Below are positions 17,361 through 25,943 of a DNA stretch of 64,000 nucleotides, one piece after another (within the stretch, counting starts at the first letter, position 1; each line of letters begins with the position of its first letter). Location of the stretch: assembly GCA_050247255.1 (NCBI GenBank), contig JBFWUM010000009.1, positions 1 through 64,000 of the forward strand. Reading direction: 5' to 3'. A model generated the notes under the pieces. That model ran no database searches and had not been told where the DNA came from. It saw only the letters and a list, made by a program, of their open reading frames with translations. The position numbers and the translations under genes are program-made. Origin of the DNA: JBFWUM01 sp050247255. GTDB taxonomy: Bacteria > Acidobacteriota > Vicinamibacteria > Vicinamibacterales > UBA2999.

Positions 17361-18298
17361 CCGGCCTCCGCCAGAAGGACCTGCTCGGCATCGCCGACCT
17401 CACCCCCGAGGAGATCACGCTGATCCTCGACACCGCCGAGGCGATGAAGGAGGTCGGCCTGCGGCCGATCAAGAAGGTGCCGGCCCTGCGCGGCAAGACG
17501 GTGGTCAACCTGTTCTTCGAGCCGAGCACGCGGACGCGCACGTCGTTCGAGATCGCCGAGAAGCGCCTCAGCGCCGACACGCTCAACATCGCCATCGCCA
17601 CGTCGAGCGTGGTGAAGGGGGAGACGCTGGCCGACACCGCCATGAACCTGGAGGCGATGGCGCCAGACATGATCGTGCTGCGCCACTCGTCGTCAGGTGC
17701 CTGTCACCTGCTGTCCCGCATCTGCAAGTCGGCGGTCATCAACGCGGGGGACGGGCTGCACGAGCATCCGACGCAGGCGCTGCTCGACGCCTTCACCATC
17801 CGGGAGCGCAAGGGGAAGCTGTCGGGGCTGAAGGTGGCCATCATCGGCGACCTGCTGCACAGCCGCGTGCTGCGCTCGAACATCTACCTGTTGACGAAGA
17901 TGGGTGCCGAGGTCTGGATCTGCGGTCCGCCCACGCTGGTGCCAGCCGACATTCGCCGTCTCGGCATCCAGGTCACGAGCCATGTGGACGAAGCGGTGCG
18001 CGATGCGGACGTCGTGATGCTGCTGCGCATTCAGCTCGAGCGGATGGAAGGGGCATACTTCCCGTCGCTGCGCGAGTATTTCAATGTCTTCGGGATGACG
18101 CAAGAGCGGCTGCGCCTGGCCAAGCCCGACGCCATGATCATGCACCCGGGCCCAATGAACCGCGGCGTTGAGATCGCGTCCGAGGTCGCGGACGGCCCGT
18201 ACTCGGTCATCCTCGACCAGGTCGCCAATGGTGTCGCTGTGCGCATGGCGGTCCTCTACCTACTCGCCGGCGGGGCGGAACATGAAGAAGCTGCTTAA
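17357..18298 (+). CDS. pyrB: Aspartate carbamoyltransferase, catalytic subunit
   Basis: A 313-aa enzyme condensing carbamoyl phosphate with aspartate. The carbamoyl phosphate loop PSTRT is at residues 56-60, HPTQALLDA is the second signature, and the late MHPGPMNRGVE motif is intact. No regulatory pyrI gene follows, so it is probably the short trimeric type or works with the adjacent dihydroorotase. It overlaps pyrR by 4 nt and pyrC by 17 nt. Confidence 0.96.
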   Translation: MTGLRQKDLLGIADLTPEEITLILDTAEAMKEVGLRPIKKVPALRGKTVVNLFFEPSTRTRTSFEIAEKRLSADTLNIAIATSSVVKGETLADTAMNLEAMAPDMIVLRHSSSGACHLLSRICKSAVINAGDGLHEHPTQALLDAFTIRERKGKLSGLKVAIIGDLLHSRVLRSNIYLLTKMGAEVWICGPPTLVPADIRRLGIQVTSHVDEAVRDADVVMLLRIQLERMEGAYFPSLREYFNVFGMTQERLRLAKPDAMIMHPGPMNRGVEIASEVADGPYSVILDQVANGVAVRMAVLYLLAGGAEHEEAA

Positions 18299-19598
18299 GG
18301 GCGGACGGGTGGTGGACCCGGCCAATGGCATCGACGGCACGCGCGACGTGTTGATCGACGGCGACCGCGTCGTGCAGGTTGGCCAGGACCTGCCGGCAGA
18401 CGGTGCAACCGTCGTCGAGATTCCCGCCGGCTACCTCGTCACGCCGGGGCTCATCGACATCCACGTGCACCTGCGCGAGCCTGGGCAGGAGCACAAGGAA
18501 ACGGTGGCCACCGGCGCCGCATCCGCCGTTGCCGGCGGTTTCACCGCGGTGGCGTGCATGCCGAACACGTCGCCGGTCAACGACAACGCCAACGTCACCT
18601 CGTACATCCTGGCGAAGGCTGCCGAAGCGAAGCTGGCGCGGGTGTATCCCATCGGTGCGGTCTCACGCGGATCGAAGGGGGAGCTGCTGGCCGACATTGC
18701 CGAGCTGAAGCAGGCCGGCTGCGTGGCGATTACCGACGACGGGCATCCGACGGCCACGGCGCTGCTGCTGCGGCGGGCGCTGGAGTACGCGGCGATGTTC
18801 GGGATGCCGGTGATCGAGCATTGCGAAGACCAGACGCTGAAGGGCGATGGGGTCGCGCACGAAGGCTTCCATGCCTCGACGCTCGGGCTACGCGGGATTC
18901 CAGGCGCCTGCGAGGCGCTTGGCGTTGAGCGCGGGGTGCTGATGGCCGAGCTGACCGGATCGCACTTCCACGTCGCCCACATGAGCGCGCGCGCGTCGCT
19001 GCGCGCGGTGCGAAAGGCGAAGGAAGCCGGTATCCGCGTGACGTGCGAAGTCGCCCCGCATCACTTCACGCTCACCGATGAATCGCTGGCGACGCCGGTG
19101 CCGTACGACACCAACACCAAGATGAACCCGCCGCTGCGTGAGGCCGCCGATCGCGATGCGATGATCAGCGGCATCGTCGACGGCAGCGTGGATGTCATCG
19201 CCACCGACCACGCGCCGCATCACTACGACGAGAAGAAGGTCGAGTTCGATCGCGCCCCGTTCGGGATCGTCGGCCTCGAGACGGCCGTGCCGCTGGCCTT
19301 CGACCGGCTCGTGCACGCCGGGCTGATCAACCTGCGGCGTCTGGTCGAGCTGATGTCGACCAACCCGGCGCGCATCCTCAACCTGCCCGGCGGGACGCTG
19401 TCGCCCGGCAGCGCGGCCGACATCACGATCCTGGCCCCCGACATGAAGGTGCACGTCGAGGCGGCCAAGCTGCGGTCGCGATCGAAGAACACGCCGTTCG
19501 ACGGCTGGGAACTGCGCGGCGGCGTGGCGGCGACGATGGTGGGTGGCCGGACCGTGTACAGAAACGAAATGACTCCCGACCCCCTTACGAAACTGTAA
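18282..19598 (+). CDS. pyrC: Dihydroorotase, multifunctional-complex type
   Basis: A 438-aa zinc amidohydrolase cyclising carbamoyl aspartate to dihydroorotate. The first metal pair is His61-x-His63 in DIHVHLREPG, later metal ligands lie in VIEHCED and FHVAHMS, and the catalytic Asp is in ATDHAPHH. The class I length and the GxxxGG-Q/E style N-terminus fit PyrC enzymes that pair with PyrB. The ATG at 18282 overlaps pyrB by 17 nt; it is chosen because MKKLLKGGRVVDP is the standard family N-terminus. Its TAA overlaps the next ATG by 1 nt. Confidence 0.96.
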   Translation: MKKLLKGGRVVDPANGIDGTRDVLIDGDRVVQVGQDLPADGATVVEIPAGYLVTPGLIDIHVHLREPGQEHKETVATGAASAVAGGFTAVACMPNTSPVNDNANVTSYILAKAAEAKLARVYPIGAVSRGSKGELLADIAELKQAGCVAITDDGHPTATALLLRRALEYAAMFGMPVIEHCEDQTLKGDGVAHEGFHASTLGLRGIPGACEALGVERGVLMAELTGSHFHVAHMSARASLRAVRKAKEAGIRVTCEVAPHHFTLTDESLATPVPYDTNTKMNPPLREAADRDAMISGIVDGSVDVIATDHAPHHYDEKKVEFDRAPFGIVGLETAVPLAFDRLVHAGLINLRRLVELMSTNPARILNLPGGTLSPGSAADITILAPDMKVHVEAAKLRSRSKNTPFDGWELRGGVAATMVGGRTVYRNEMTPDPLTKL

Positions 19599-20221
19599 TG
19601 AGTAGGCAGGACGAGATTCGGCGGAAGGCGTTGCAGGATCTGCAGCAGAACCAGGTCCTGATGCTCAACGGGCATTTCGATTTCGGTAACGGCTACCACG
19701 GGGCGGTCTACCTGAACCCGCATCAGCTGTTTCGCTATCCGTCCACCATCTGGCGCTTTGCGCAGGACCTGATCGACGTGCTGCCAGGGCAGGTGCTGGA
19801 CGAGGCAGATGTGGTCGCAGGGCCTGCAACCGGCGGGGCGCTGCTGGCGCACACCATCGCCGGGCTGCTCGACAGCCGCCGCTCGATTTCCGGGCCGCCC
19901 ACGCTGTTTGCGCCGTTCGCCGTGAACACCGCCGAGTGCAGCCACACGCTCAGCGACTTCTACAAGGCGCAGGTGCGTGGCCGCCGCGTGCTCATCGTCG
20001 ACGATGTGCGGAATACGGGGCAGACGTTCGCGCGCTGTGCGGCGCTGGTGAAAGAGGCGGGCGGGAAGGTCATCGCCACGGCGGAGATCTACGACCGCAT
20101 GGAAGCGATGATCGATCCGGGCGTGCCGAACTTCGCGCTGGCCGAGTACAAGGCGCCGCCCAATTACGCCGAAGCCGAGTGCCCTCTGTGCGCGGCGGGA
20201 CAGCCGATCACCACGTTTTGA
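19598..20221 (+). CDS. Orotate phosphoribosyltransferase-like protein
   Basis: A 207-aa PRTase-fold protein. The PRPP loop reads RVLIVDDVRNTGQTFAR (about residues 129-145), and the N-terminal part GHFDFGNGYHGAVYLNP parallels the PyrE sequence GHFxLTSGxHSxxYLQ. It ends with CPLCAAGQPI, the same CPLC motif as the second PyrE at 24590. Position as the fourth gene of the pyrRBC operon suggests a pyrimidine role, but the loop differs from standard PyrE (VVEDVVTTGGST), so it might be a different PRTase. The start overlaps the pyrC stop by 1 nt. Confidence 0.8.
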   Translation: MSRQDEIRRKALQDLQQNQVLMLNGHFDFGNGYHGAVYLNPHQLFRYPSTIWRFAQDLIDVLPGQVLDEADVVAGPATGGALLAHTIAGLLDSRRSISGPPTLFAPFAVNTAECSHTLSDFYKAQVRGRRVLIVDDVRNTGQTFARCAALVKEAGGKVIATAEIYDRMEAMIDPGVPNFALAEYKAPPNYAEAECPLCAAGQPITTF

Positions 20222-21108
20222 GCGACCTGCGCCCGCGCCTCGACGAGCTCTACCGATCCTTCGATCACACCGAATCCGCCACCGACCCGGTGCACATCGT
20301 CCGCCGCTACCGGCGGAAGGACGACCGGGAAGTCGTTGGCTTCTGTGCGGCGGCCCTGGCATTCGGACGGGTCGCCAGCGTACTCGCGTCGATCGAGGCG
20401 CTGCTCTCGGTGATGGGGGCGCGCCCGGCGGAGTTCGTGCGGAACTTCGATGCGTCGCGCGACAGCGCGCGGATCGAACCGCTGGTCCACCGCTGGATAC
20501 GCGGCCGCGACCTGGTGGCGCTGCTCGTCATCCTGCGGCGCATGTTGCGGGAAGCCGGATCCATCGAGCAGTTCTTCGTCGCCGGCGACGATCCGGCAGC
20601 ACCCGACGTGAGCGCGGCGCTCGATTCGTTCTCGCGGCGCGCGCTCGAGACCGACCTGCGCGAGGCCTACGGCGCCCGCGTGCCGAAGCGCCCGGGCGTC
20701 TGCTACTTCTTCCCTCGCCCGGCGGCCGGCAGCGCCTGCAAGCGGCTGAACCTGTTCCTGCGCTGGATGGCGCGGCGGGACGCCATCGATCTCGGCGTCT
20801 GGACGTCGGTATCGCCGGCGCGCCTGATCGTGCCGCTCGACACCCATGTGATCCGGCTCGGGCAGTGCCTGCGGTTGACGCGCTACGTCAGCCCGGGGTG
20901 GAAGATGGCGGCCGAGATCACGGCGTCGCTGCGGGCGATCGATCCGCGGGATCCGGTGCGCTACGACTTCTCGATCTGCCACGTCGGCATGATGAACGCC
21001 TGCGGCTTCAACCGGCCGCAGCGGGACGCGCAGTGCCCGCTGCGGGGCGTCTGTCACCCAGCCCCTCGTAGACGGCCAGCGTCTCGGCGACCATCCGCTC
21101 GACGGTAA
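20218..21108 (+). CDS. TIGR02757 (DUF2400) family protein
   Basis: A 296-aa protein. Motifs RRYRRKDDREVVGF, FFPRPAAGSACKRLNLFLRWM and LDTHVIRLGQCLRLT match the TIGR02757 family, whose members have a helix-hairpin-helix fold related to DNA glycosylases and conserved cysteines at the C-terminus (here in DAQCPLRGVC). No activity has been settled for the family. The TTG start overlaps the preceding stop. The last 101 nt overlap the convergent glycosyltransferase; conservation ends at about CPLRGVC, so the final ~20 residues look like read-through. Confidence 0.85.
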   Translation: MSDLRPRLDELYRSFDHTESATDPVHIVRRYRRKDDREVVGFCAAALAFGRVASVLASIEALLSVMGARPAEFVRNFDASRDSARIEPLVHRWIRGRDLVALLVILRRMLREAGSIEQFFVAGDDPAAPDVSAALDSFSRRALETDLREAYGARVPKRPGVCYFFPRPAAGSACKRLNLFLRWMARRDAIDLGVWTSVSPARLIVPLDTHVIRLGQCLRLTRYVSPGWKMAAEITASLRAIDPRDPVRYDFSICHVGMMNACGFNRPQRDAQCPLRGVCHPAPRRRPASRRPSARR

Positions 21109-22138
21109 ATGTCTGGCGCGCGCGCGCCAGCGCGGCGTCGCCCATCCGCTGCCTGGCCGCCGGGTGCTGCAGCAGGAAGATCAGCCGGTCGGCCATCTCC
21201 TGCGGGTGGCGCGGCGGCACCAGGTAGCCCGTCTCGCCGTCGACCATCACTTCCGGGATGCCGCCGACGGCGGTCGCCACGGCTGGCTTGGCTGCCGCCA
21301 TCGCTTCGACCAGCGCCGGGCACATCCCTTCGTGCAAGGCGCTGATTGCGAACACGTCGAACCCCCTGGTCAACTCGACGGCGTCCGGCCGGAACCCGGC
21401 CAGGAAGACGTGGCGCTCGAGGTGCTTCTCCTTGATGTGCCGCTCCAGCGCGGCGCGATGCGGCCCTTCGCCGACGATGACGAATCGGACATCGGGCACC
21501 TCGCGCACGGTCAGCGCGGCGGCATCGATCAGGTGCTGATGTCCCTTGGCCGGCGTCAGTGCAGCCACGTTGCCGACAATCGGCGCGCCGTGCGGCAGGT
21601 AGAACATCCCGTGCACGTCGGCAGGCGCGAGGCGGGCGATCCGGTCCACGTCGACCCCTTCGTGCACGACGAAGACCTTGAACCGCGGAATGCCGTCGGC
21701 CACGAGCCGCTCGGCCAGTGCCTGGGCGTTGGCGATGAACGCGTCGGCCTCGGCGTGCTTCCATCGCGAGAACGAGTTGTGGGGCAGGTGCGCCTCGATC
21801 CGGTGCGCCGCGACCAGCCACGGACGCGGCTGCGGCGCGGCGATCGACAGCGCCAGCGCCGCCATTGAGAGCGCCTCAGGATCGTGCGTATGCACGACGG
21901 CCGGGCGTATCTGCTTGAGCACGCGCGACAGCCGCCATGCCGCCGCCAGGTCGACCTCGTGGCTCGGGGCCAGCGGCACGAGATCCATGCCCTCGCGCAT
22001 GTGCGCCAGCAGCTCACCGTCGGGATGCGCAACGAGCACCGCCCGGTGCCCGAGCTCGCGCAGGCCGATCACGGTCTGCATGACCTGATGCTGCCCGCCA
22101 CCCCACGACCGCGCCGTGTCGATGTGCAGGGAGAGCAT
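21008..22138 (-). CDS. GT4-family glycosyltransferase
   Basis: A 376-aa GT-B fold enzyme. The N-terminal half begins LHIDTARSWGGGQHQVMQ, with the acceptor-side glycine loop; the C-terminal half has NVAALTPAKGHQHLIDA, FVIVGEGPHRAALE and the nucleotide-sugar motif EGMCPALVEAMAAAKPAVAT, a variant of E-x7-E. It lies 3 nt after a family-2 glycosyltransferase on the same strand, suggesting a short glycan or LPS-core pathway. The sugar cannot be assigned. The C-terminal tail after VYEGL is inside the overlap with the TIGR02757 gene. Confidence 0.9.
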   Translation of the reverse strand: MLSLHIDTARSWGGGQHQVMQTVIGLRELGHRAVLVAHPDGELLAHMREGMDLVPLAPSHEVDLAAAWRLSRVLKQIRPAVVHTHDPEALSMAALALSIAAPQPRPWLVAAHRIEAHLPHNSFSRWKHAEADAFIANAQALAERLVADGIPRFKVFVVHEGVDVDRIARLAPADVHGMFYLPHGAPIVGNVAALTPAKGHQHLIDAAALTVREVPDVRFVIVGEGPHRAALERHIKEKHLERHVFLAGFRPDAVELTRGFDVFAISALHEGMCPALVEAMAAAKPAVATAVGGIPEVMVDGETGYLVPPRHPQEMADRLIFLLQHPAARQRMGDAALARARQTFTVERMVAETLAVYEGLGDRRPAAGTARPAAAG

Positions 22139-22141
22139 GCG

Positions 22142-22960
22142 CTAACGCGTGGGGCCTGGGGCTTGGGACGCGGCGCCCGGGGCGTGGGGCTTGGGGCTTG
22201 GGACGTGGGCTTTGGGATTTCTCTCCAGCTCCCACAGCTTGGCAAACTTCAGGAACACGCCGTAGCTGTTGACCAGCGAAATCAGGAGGCCGGCGGTGCC
22301 GTCGAGGAAGCCGCGGCGCAGGATGTAGTTGCGCAGGAACGCGGCGGGCGGCTGCACGAGCAGGTGCAGCGGGCCGCTGCGCCGGCCGTTCTCGTGCATC
22401 TGGCGCGCTGCCAGCGACGAATAGTGGTTCAGCCGATCGACCTGGTCGCGCAAATCGCTGAACGAGTAGTGCTCGATCTCGTTCCGCAGCTGCCCCGGCG
22501 GGCGATCGCCCTTGACCGACTCGTGGACGTGCTGGCCCTGCCAGCGCGCGACGCGCCGATCGTAGAGGCGTGTCTGGTAGTCCGGGTAGAAGTCGGTCGT
22601 GCGGATCCAGCGCCCCAGGTGAAAGGCCACCCGGGGAATGCGGTAGGCGCCGGCGGCGGGGTTGGCCTGCAGGATGCCGCGAATTTCGTCGGCAAGCGGC
22701 GGCGGAATCCGCTCGTCGGCGTCGAGCGACAGGATCCAGTCGTTGGCCGCCAGGCTGGCGGCGTAGTTCTTCTGCTCGACGTAGCCGGGCCAGTCGCGGA
22801 CGATGACCCGGGCCCCCCTGGAGCGGGCGATGTCGGGCGTGCCGTCGTCACTGCCGGCGTCGACGACGATGACCTCGTCGGCCCAGGCAACGCTGTCGAG
22901 GGCGGCGCCGACGTGCGCCGCCTCGTTCAGGGTGATGATGGTGACCGACAGCTTCGGCAC
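22142..22960 (-). CDS. Family 2 glycosyltransferase (WaaE/KdtX-like)
   Basis: A 272-aa GT-A enzyme. TIITLNEAAHVGAALDSV, IVVDAGSDDGT and the metal-binding SLDADERI are all present, and the pattern YVEQKNYAAS is typical of the LPS-core glucosyltransferase group related to WaaE/KdtX. Two hydrophobic patches near the C-terminus suggest membrane association. The last ~20 residues (KPHAPG...PGPTR) are encoded by GGGGCTTGGG repeats at 22150-22216 and are probably not functional. It is cotranscribed with the GT4 gene. Confidence 0.9.
   Translation of the reverse strand: MPKLSVTIITLNEAAHVGAALDSVAWADEVIVVDAGSDDGTPDIARSRGARVIVRDWPGYVEQKNYAASLAANDWILSLDADERIPPPLADEIRGILQANPAAGAYRIPRVAFHLGRWIRTTDFYPDYQTRLYDRRVARWQGQHVHESVKGDRPPGQLRNEIEHYSFSDLRDQVDRLNHYSSLAARQMHENGRRSGPLHLLVQPPAAFLRNYILRRGFLDGTAGLLISLVNSYGVFLKFAKLWELERNPKAHVPSPKPHAPGAASQAPGPTR
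22150..22216. repeat. Direct repeats of a GGGGCTTGGGAC word
   Basis: Two close copies of a GGGGCxTGGGGCTTGGGACG unit, plus partial words, fill the 3' end of the glycosyltransferase gene and the 3-nt junction with the next gene. Only direct copies are seen, with no inverted partner nearby. It is coding in the minus strand. Confidence 0.7.
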
Positions 22961-22976
22961 CCGGGGATCTTAGTTA

Positions 22977-22996
22977 CTTCCGGCTCAAGCCGGAAG
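22977..22996. repeat. Dispersed hairpin, loop TCAA
   Basis: CTTCCGGC and GCCGGAAG form an 8-bp stem around TCAA in the 41-nt gap between the TolC-like gene and the glycosyltransferase (both minus strand). It is a stem variant of the CTTCCGCC-TTCA-GGCGGAAG hairpins. Confidence 0.75.
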
Positions 22997-23001
22997 CCAC
23001 A

Positions 23002-24540
23002 TCACGGCTGCTGGGCGAGCGGCGCCTCCTGCACCGTGTCCAGGTCGACGATCGAGACGTTGTAATCGAGGATCGCCCGCAGTTCGTTGTTGCGCGCCAC
23101 GGCGAGGTCGCGCTGGGCCTGGAAGACGAAGAAGGTGGTCGTCGTGCCGGCCGTAAACTTTCGCTGCTCGGCATCCAGCCGGCGCTCGGCCAGCTCGCGC
23201 GAGGCGCGCGTGGTCTGCACCCGCTGCTGGTTGGTATTCACCTGGCGCACGGCGTTGCGCACCTGGGTGGCCACCTGCAGCTCCTGGCTGCGGACCCGCG
23301 CCGTCGACTGGCTGTACTGCAGCCGCGCCCGCGCCAGGTTGGCCGCCTGCGGGCTCCGGCCGACCGGGTAGCTGATGTTGAGGCCGAGCGTCCACGTCGG
23401 GTACTGGTTGCCGAATACGTCGCCAAGCACCGACCCGAACCCGCGGGTCGAGGTCCCGATCACGTCGCCGCCGAAGATGTCGCTGCGAATCAACCGCGTG
23501 CCGCCCAGGCCGGTCAACCCGTAGTCGAAGACGGCCGTGACGTCGGGCAGCGCCTGGTTCCGGAAGTAGCGGATGTTGATGTCGTCCGACTCGAGGTTCT
23601 TCCGCGATTCCTGCAGGTCGGTCCGGCGCTCCAGTGCATTGCGCACGATGGCATCCACGTCGACGTTCACCGGCTGGAAGGCGGGCAACTCGCTCGGCAC
23701 CAGCCGCACGGTCCAGAAGTCGGCGGCTGCCGGATCGAGAATCAGCGAGCGCAGTCGGTCTTCGGCGGTCGCGATCTGCGCCTCCGCCACGATGACTGCC
23801 TCCTGACGGGTCGCGACCTCGGACTCGGCCTCGACGATGTCGATCGGCGCCGTGGTGCCGATCTCAACGCGTGAGCGCGTGTTGCGCAGCGACTCCTCCG
23901 CGAGATCCAGCGACTGCTGCTGTACCTGCAGCGAGGCGATGGCATACGCCAGGTCCCAATAGGCCGTCCGCACGGTGCGGGTCGTCGTCGCCAGCGTCTG
24001 CCGCAGCTGGACGTCGGAGATGTCGCGCCCCGTCCGGCTGAGCATGACCTGCTGGCGCAGGTTGTCGATGCTGAAGTTCCGGATCAGCGGCTGCTCGACG
24101 TGGAACGAGAGGCCCGAGCGCAGCAGCGGTGAAAAGCTCGTGGCGTTGTTCGTGGTCGTCTGCCGCAGCGCGTCCCAGCCGATGGAGTAGCGGCCGCCCC
24201 AGGGCGTCGCCTGCTGGATGCCGACGTTGCTGGAGAAGCGGTCGTCGCTGGTGACCTCGCGGCCGCCCGACAGGAAGGTGCTGGTCGCCGGCTGATCGAC
24301 GTTCTCCTGCTGGAGGCTGGTCGTCAGCGTCGGCCGCCATCCGGCCAGCGCCTGGGCGACGTTGAGATCCTGGACCTGCGGATCGATCCGCGCGACGCGG
24401 ATGCCCAGGTTGTTCTCGAGCGCCAGTTGGACGGCTTCCTCCACGGTGAGCTGCCGCGCGGGCGCCGGCTCCTGTGCGAATGCGGGTGCGGCGGCGACCA
24501 GAGCGTACGCCACCGCCAGAATCGTGCTGAAACGTCTCAT
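23002..24540 (-). CDS. TolC-family outer membrane efflux protein
   Basis: A 512-aa protein that should form the outer-membrane channel of a tripartite exporter. A signal peptide ending AFAQ is followed by two long alpha-helical repeats rich in Ala, Gln and Arg, with LAEESLRNTRSRVEIG and LAERRLDAEQRKFTAG as the typical repeat segments. The ATG at 24540 puts the signal peptide at the N-terminus (MRRFSTILAVAYAL). No periplasmic adaptor or inner-membrane pump gene is adjacent, so the partner is elsewhere. It is divergent from pyrE. Confidence 0.92.
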   Translation of the reverse strand: MRRFSTILAVAYALVAAAPAFAQEPAPARQLTVEEAVQLALENNLGIRVARIDPQVQDLNVAQALAGWRPTLTTSLQQENVDQPATSTFLSGGREVTSDDRFSSNVGIQQATPWGGRYSIGWDALRQTTTNNATSFSPLLRSGLSFHVEQPLIRNFSIDNLRQQVMLSRTGRDISDVQLRQTLATTTRTVRTAYWDLAYAIASLQVQQQSLDLAEESLRNTRSRVEIGTTAPIDIVEAESEVATRQEAVIVAEAQIATAEDRLRSLILDPAAADFWTVRLVPSELPAFQPVNVDVDAIVRNALERRTDLQESRKNLESDDINIRYFRNQALPDVTAVFDYGLTGLGGTRLIRSDIFGGDVIGTSTRGFGSVLGDVFGNQYPTWTLGLNISYPVGRSPQAANLARARLQYSQSTARVRSQELQVATQVRNAVRQVNTNQQRVQTTRASRELAERRLDAEQRKFTAGTTTTFFVFQAQRDLAVARNNELRAILDYNVSIVDLDTVQEAPLAQQP

Positions 24541-24554
24541 ATGGATTCCTAAGA

Positions 24555-24568
24555 CGCGGCAAGCCGCG
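24555..24568. repeat. Short hairpin in the tolC-pyrE divergent gap
   Basis: CGCGGC and GCCGCG pair across AA. It lies in the 49-nt region between two divergent genes, so it might affect either promoter. The GGC/GCC closing pairs resemble the other hairpins of the window. Confidence 0.5.
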
Positions 24569-24589
24569 CCAATGTTCACCGAAGGGCGC

Positions 24590-25177
24590 ATGTATCATGG
24601 CACCGTGACGAACGACGAGGTTCTCGCCCGTTTTCGCGCCGTTGAGGCGCTGCTGGAAGGGCATTTCCGGCTGACCTCGGGGCTCCACAGCCCCGGTTAC
24701 CTGCAGTGTGCGCTCGTGCTCCAGCACCCGGCCGAGGCCGAGGCGTTCGGCGCTGCCATCGCCGCGCGGGTCCGCAGCCTCGATCCGCAGGTGGTGCTCT
24801 CGCCGGCCCTTGGCGGCATTGTCATCGGCCAGGAAGTGGCCCGTGCGCTCGGGGTCCGCGCCATCTTTGCGGAACGGCAGGAGGGGGCGCTGACGCTGCG
24901 GCGCGGCTTCACGCTTGCGCCAGGCGAACGGGTGCTGGTGGTGGAGGACGTGGTGACGACGGGCGGGTCGACGCGCGAGACGATCGCGGTGGCACGCGCC
25001 GCGGGTGGAGACGTCGTCGGCGCGGCGTCGATCATCGACCGCAGCGGCGGGCAGCAGGCGCTCGACGTGCCGTATCACGCGCTCGCGACGGTCGCCCTTC
25101 CAACCTACCAGCCTGACGCGTGCCCGCTGTGCGCGGAGGGCACTCCTGCGGTGAAGCCAGGTTCCCGATCGGTCTGA
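24590..25177 (+). CDS. pyrE: Orotate phosphoribosyltransferase
   Basis: A 195-aa enzyme forming OMP from orotate and PRPP. The PRPP loop VLVVEDVVTTGGSTRET (about residues 114-130) is a standard PyrE sequence, GHFRLTSGLHSPGYLQ is the orotate-side signature, and VLSPALGGIVIGQEVAR is also typical. A C-terminal CPLC pair is shared with the PyrE-like protein at 19598. The ATG at 24590 follows GAAGGG; a GTG at 24605 is an alternative. Its stop overlaps the truA start by 1 nt (TGATG). Confidence 0.94.
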   Translation: MYHGTVTNDEVLARFRAVEALLEGHFRLTSGLHSPGYLQCALVLQHPAEAEAFGAAIAARVRSLDPQVVLSPALGGIVIGQEVARALGVRAIFAERQEGALTLRRGFTLAPGERVLVVEDVVTTGGSTRETIAVARAAGGDVVGAASIIDRSGGQQALDVPYHALATVALPTYQPDACPLCAEGTPAVKPGSRSV

Positions 25178-25917
25178 TGCGCACCCTGAAGCTGACCCTC
25201 GCCTACGACGGCACGCGGTTCGTCGGCTGGCAGCGGCAGGCGGAAGGTGAATCCATCCAGGGCGTGCTCGAGGAGGCGCTGGCGCGGTTCGAGGGTGCGC
25301 CGGTGACGGTGCACGGCGCCGGGCGGACCGATGCCGGGGTGCACGCGCTGGGCCAGGTTGCCAGCGTCCGGCTCACCGCCCGGCACGACCCAGCGACGCT
25401 GCTGCGCGCGCTCAATGCGCAGTTGCCGCAGGACATCCGCGTGACGGCCGTCGACGAGGCGGCGGCCGACTTTCACGCGCGCTTCAGCGCCACGCGCAAG
25501 ACCTACCGCTACCAGATTCGCAACGCGCCAGTGGCCGACCCGTTCAGGCGGCTCTACGAGTGGCACCTGCCCGAGCCGCTCGACGTCGCGGCGATGCGCG
25601 AGGCGCTGGCCGCGTTCGAGGGCGAGCACGACTTTGCCGCGTTCCAGAGCGTCGGCACGCCGATGCCGAGCACGGTGCGGACGGTGACCGCGGCACGCCT
25701 TGCCGACTGCGGCGACGGCCTGCTGCACCTGGACGTCACCGGCACCGGCTTCCTGCGGCACATGGTGCGCGCCATGACCGGCACCGTCGTGGAGGTGGGG
25801 AGGGGATGGCGCGCGGCCGGGTCGATGGCCGCGCTCCTGCAGTCGCGGGCGCGTGGCGAGGCCGGCGCGACGGCGCCGCCGCACGGGCTGGTCCTCGTCG
25901 CCGTGGATTATGATTAA
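25177..25917 (+). CDS. truA: tRNA pseudouridine(38-40) synthase
   Basis: A 246-aa enzyme converting uridines 38-40 of the tRNA anticodon arm to pseudouridine. The catalytic Asp is in the GRTDAGVHA motif (near residue 51). LTLAYDGTRFVGWQRQ at the N-terminus and GTGFLRHMVRAMTGT near the C-terminus are family signatures. Length is normal. It is coupled to pyrE by a 1-nt overlap and followed closely by uppS. Confidence 0.96.
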   Translation: MRTLKLTLAYDGTRFVGWQRQAEGESIQGVLEEALARFEGAPVTVHGAGRTDAGVHALGQVASVRLTARHDPATLLRALNAQLPQDIRVTAVDEAAADFHARFSATRKTYRYQIRNAPVADPFRRLYEWHLPEPLDVAAMREALAAFEGEHDFAAFQSVGTPMPSTVRTVTAARLADCGDGLLHLDVTGTGFLRHMVRAMTGTVVEVGRGWRAAGSMAALLQSRARGEAGATAPPHGLVLVAVDYD

Positions 25918-25943
25918 CTGCTTGTCTGCCACGGAGATGCCGG

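Noticed and set aside
22150..22216. GGGGCTTGGG repeats as an inverted-repeat S23-type locus
   Set aside because: Only direct copies are present and they lie within a coding end with no enclosed gene.
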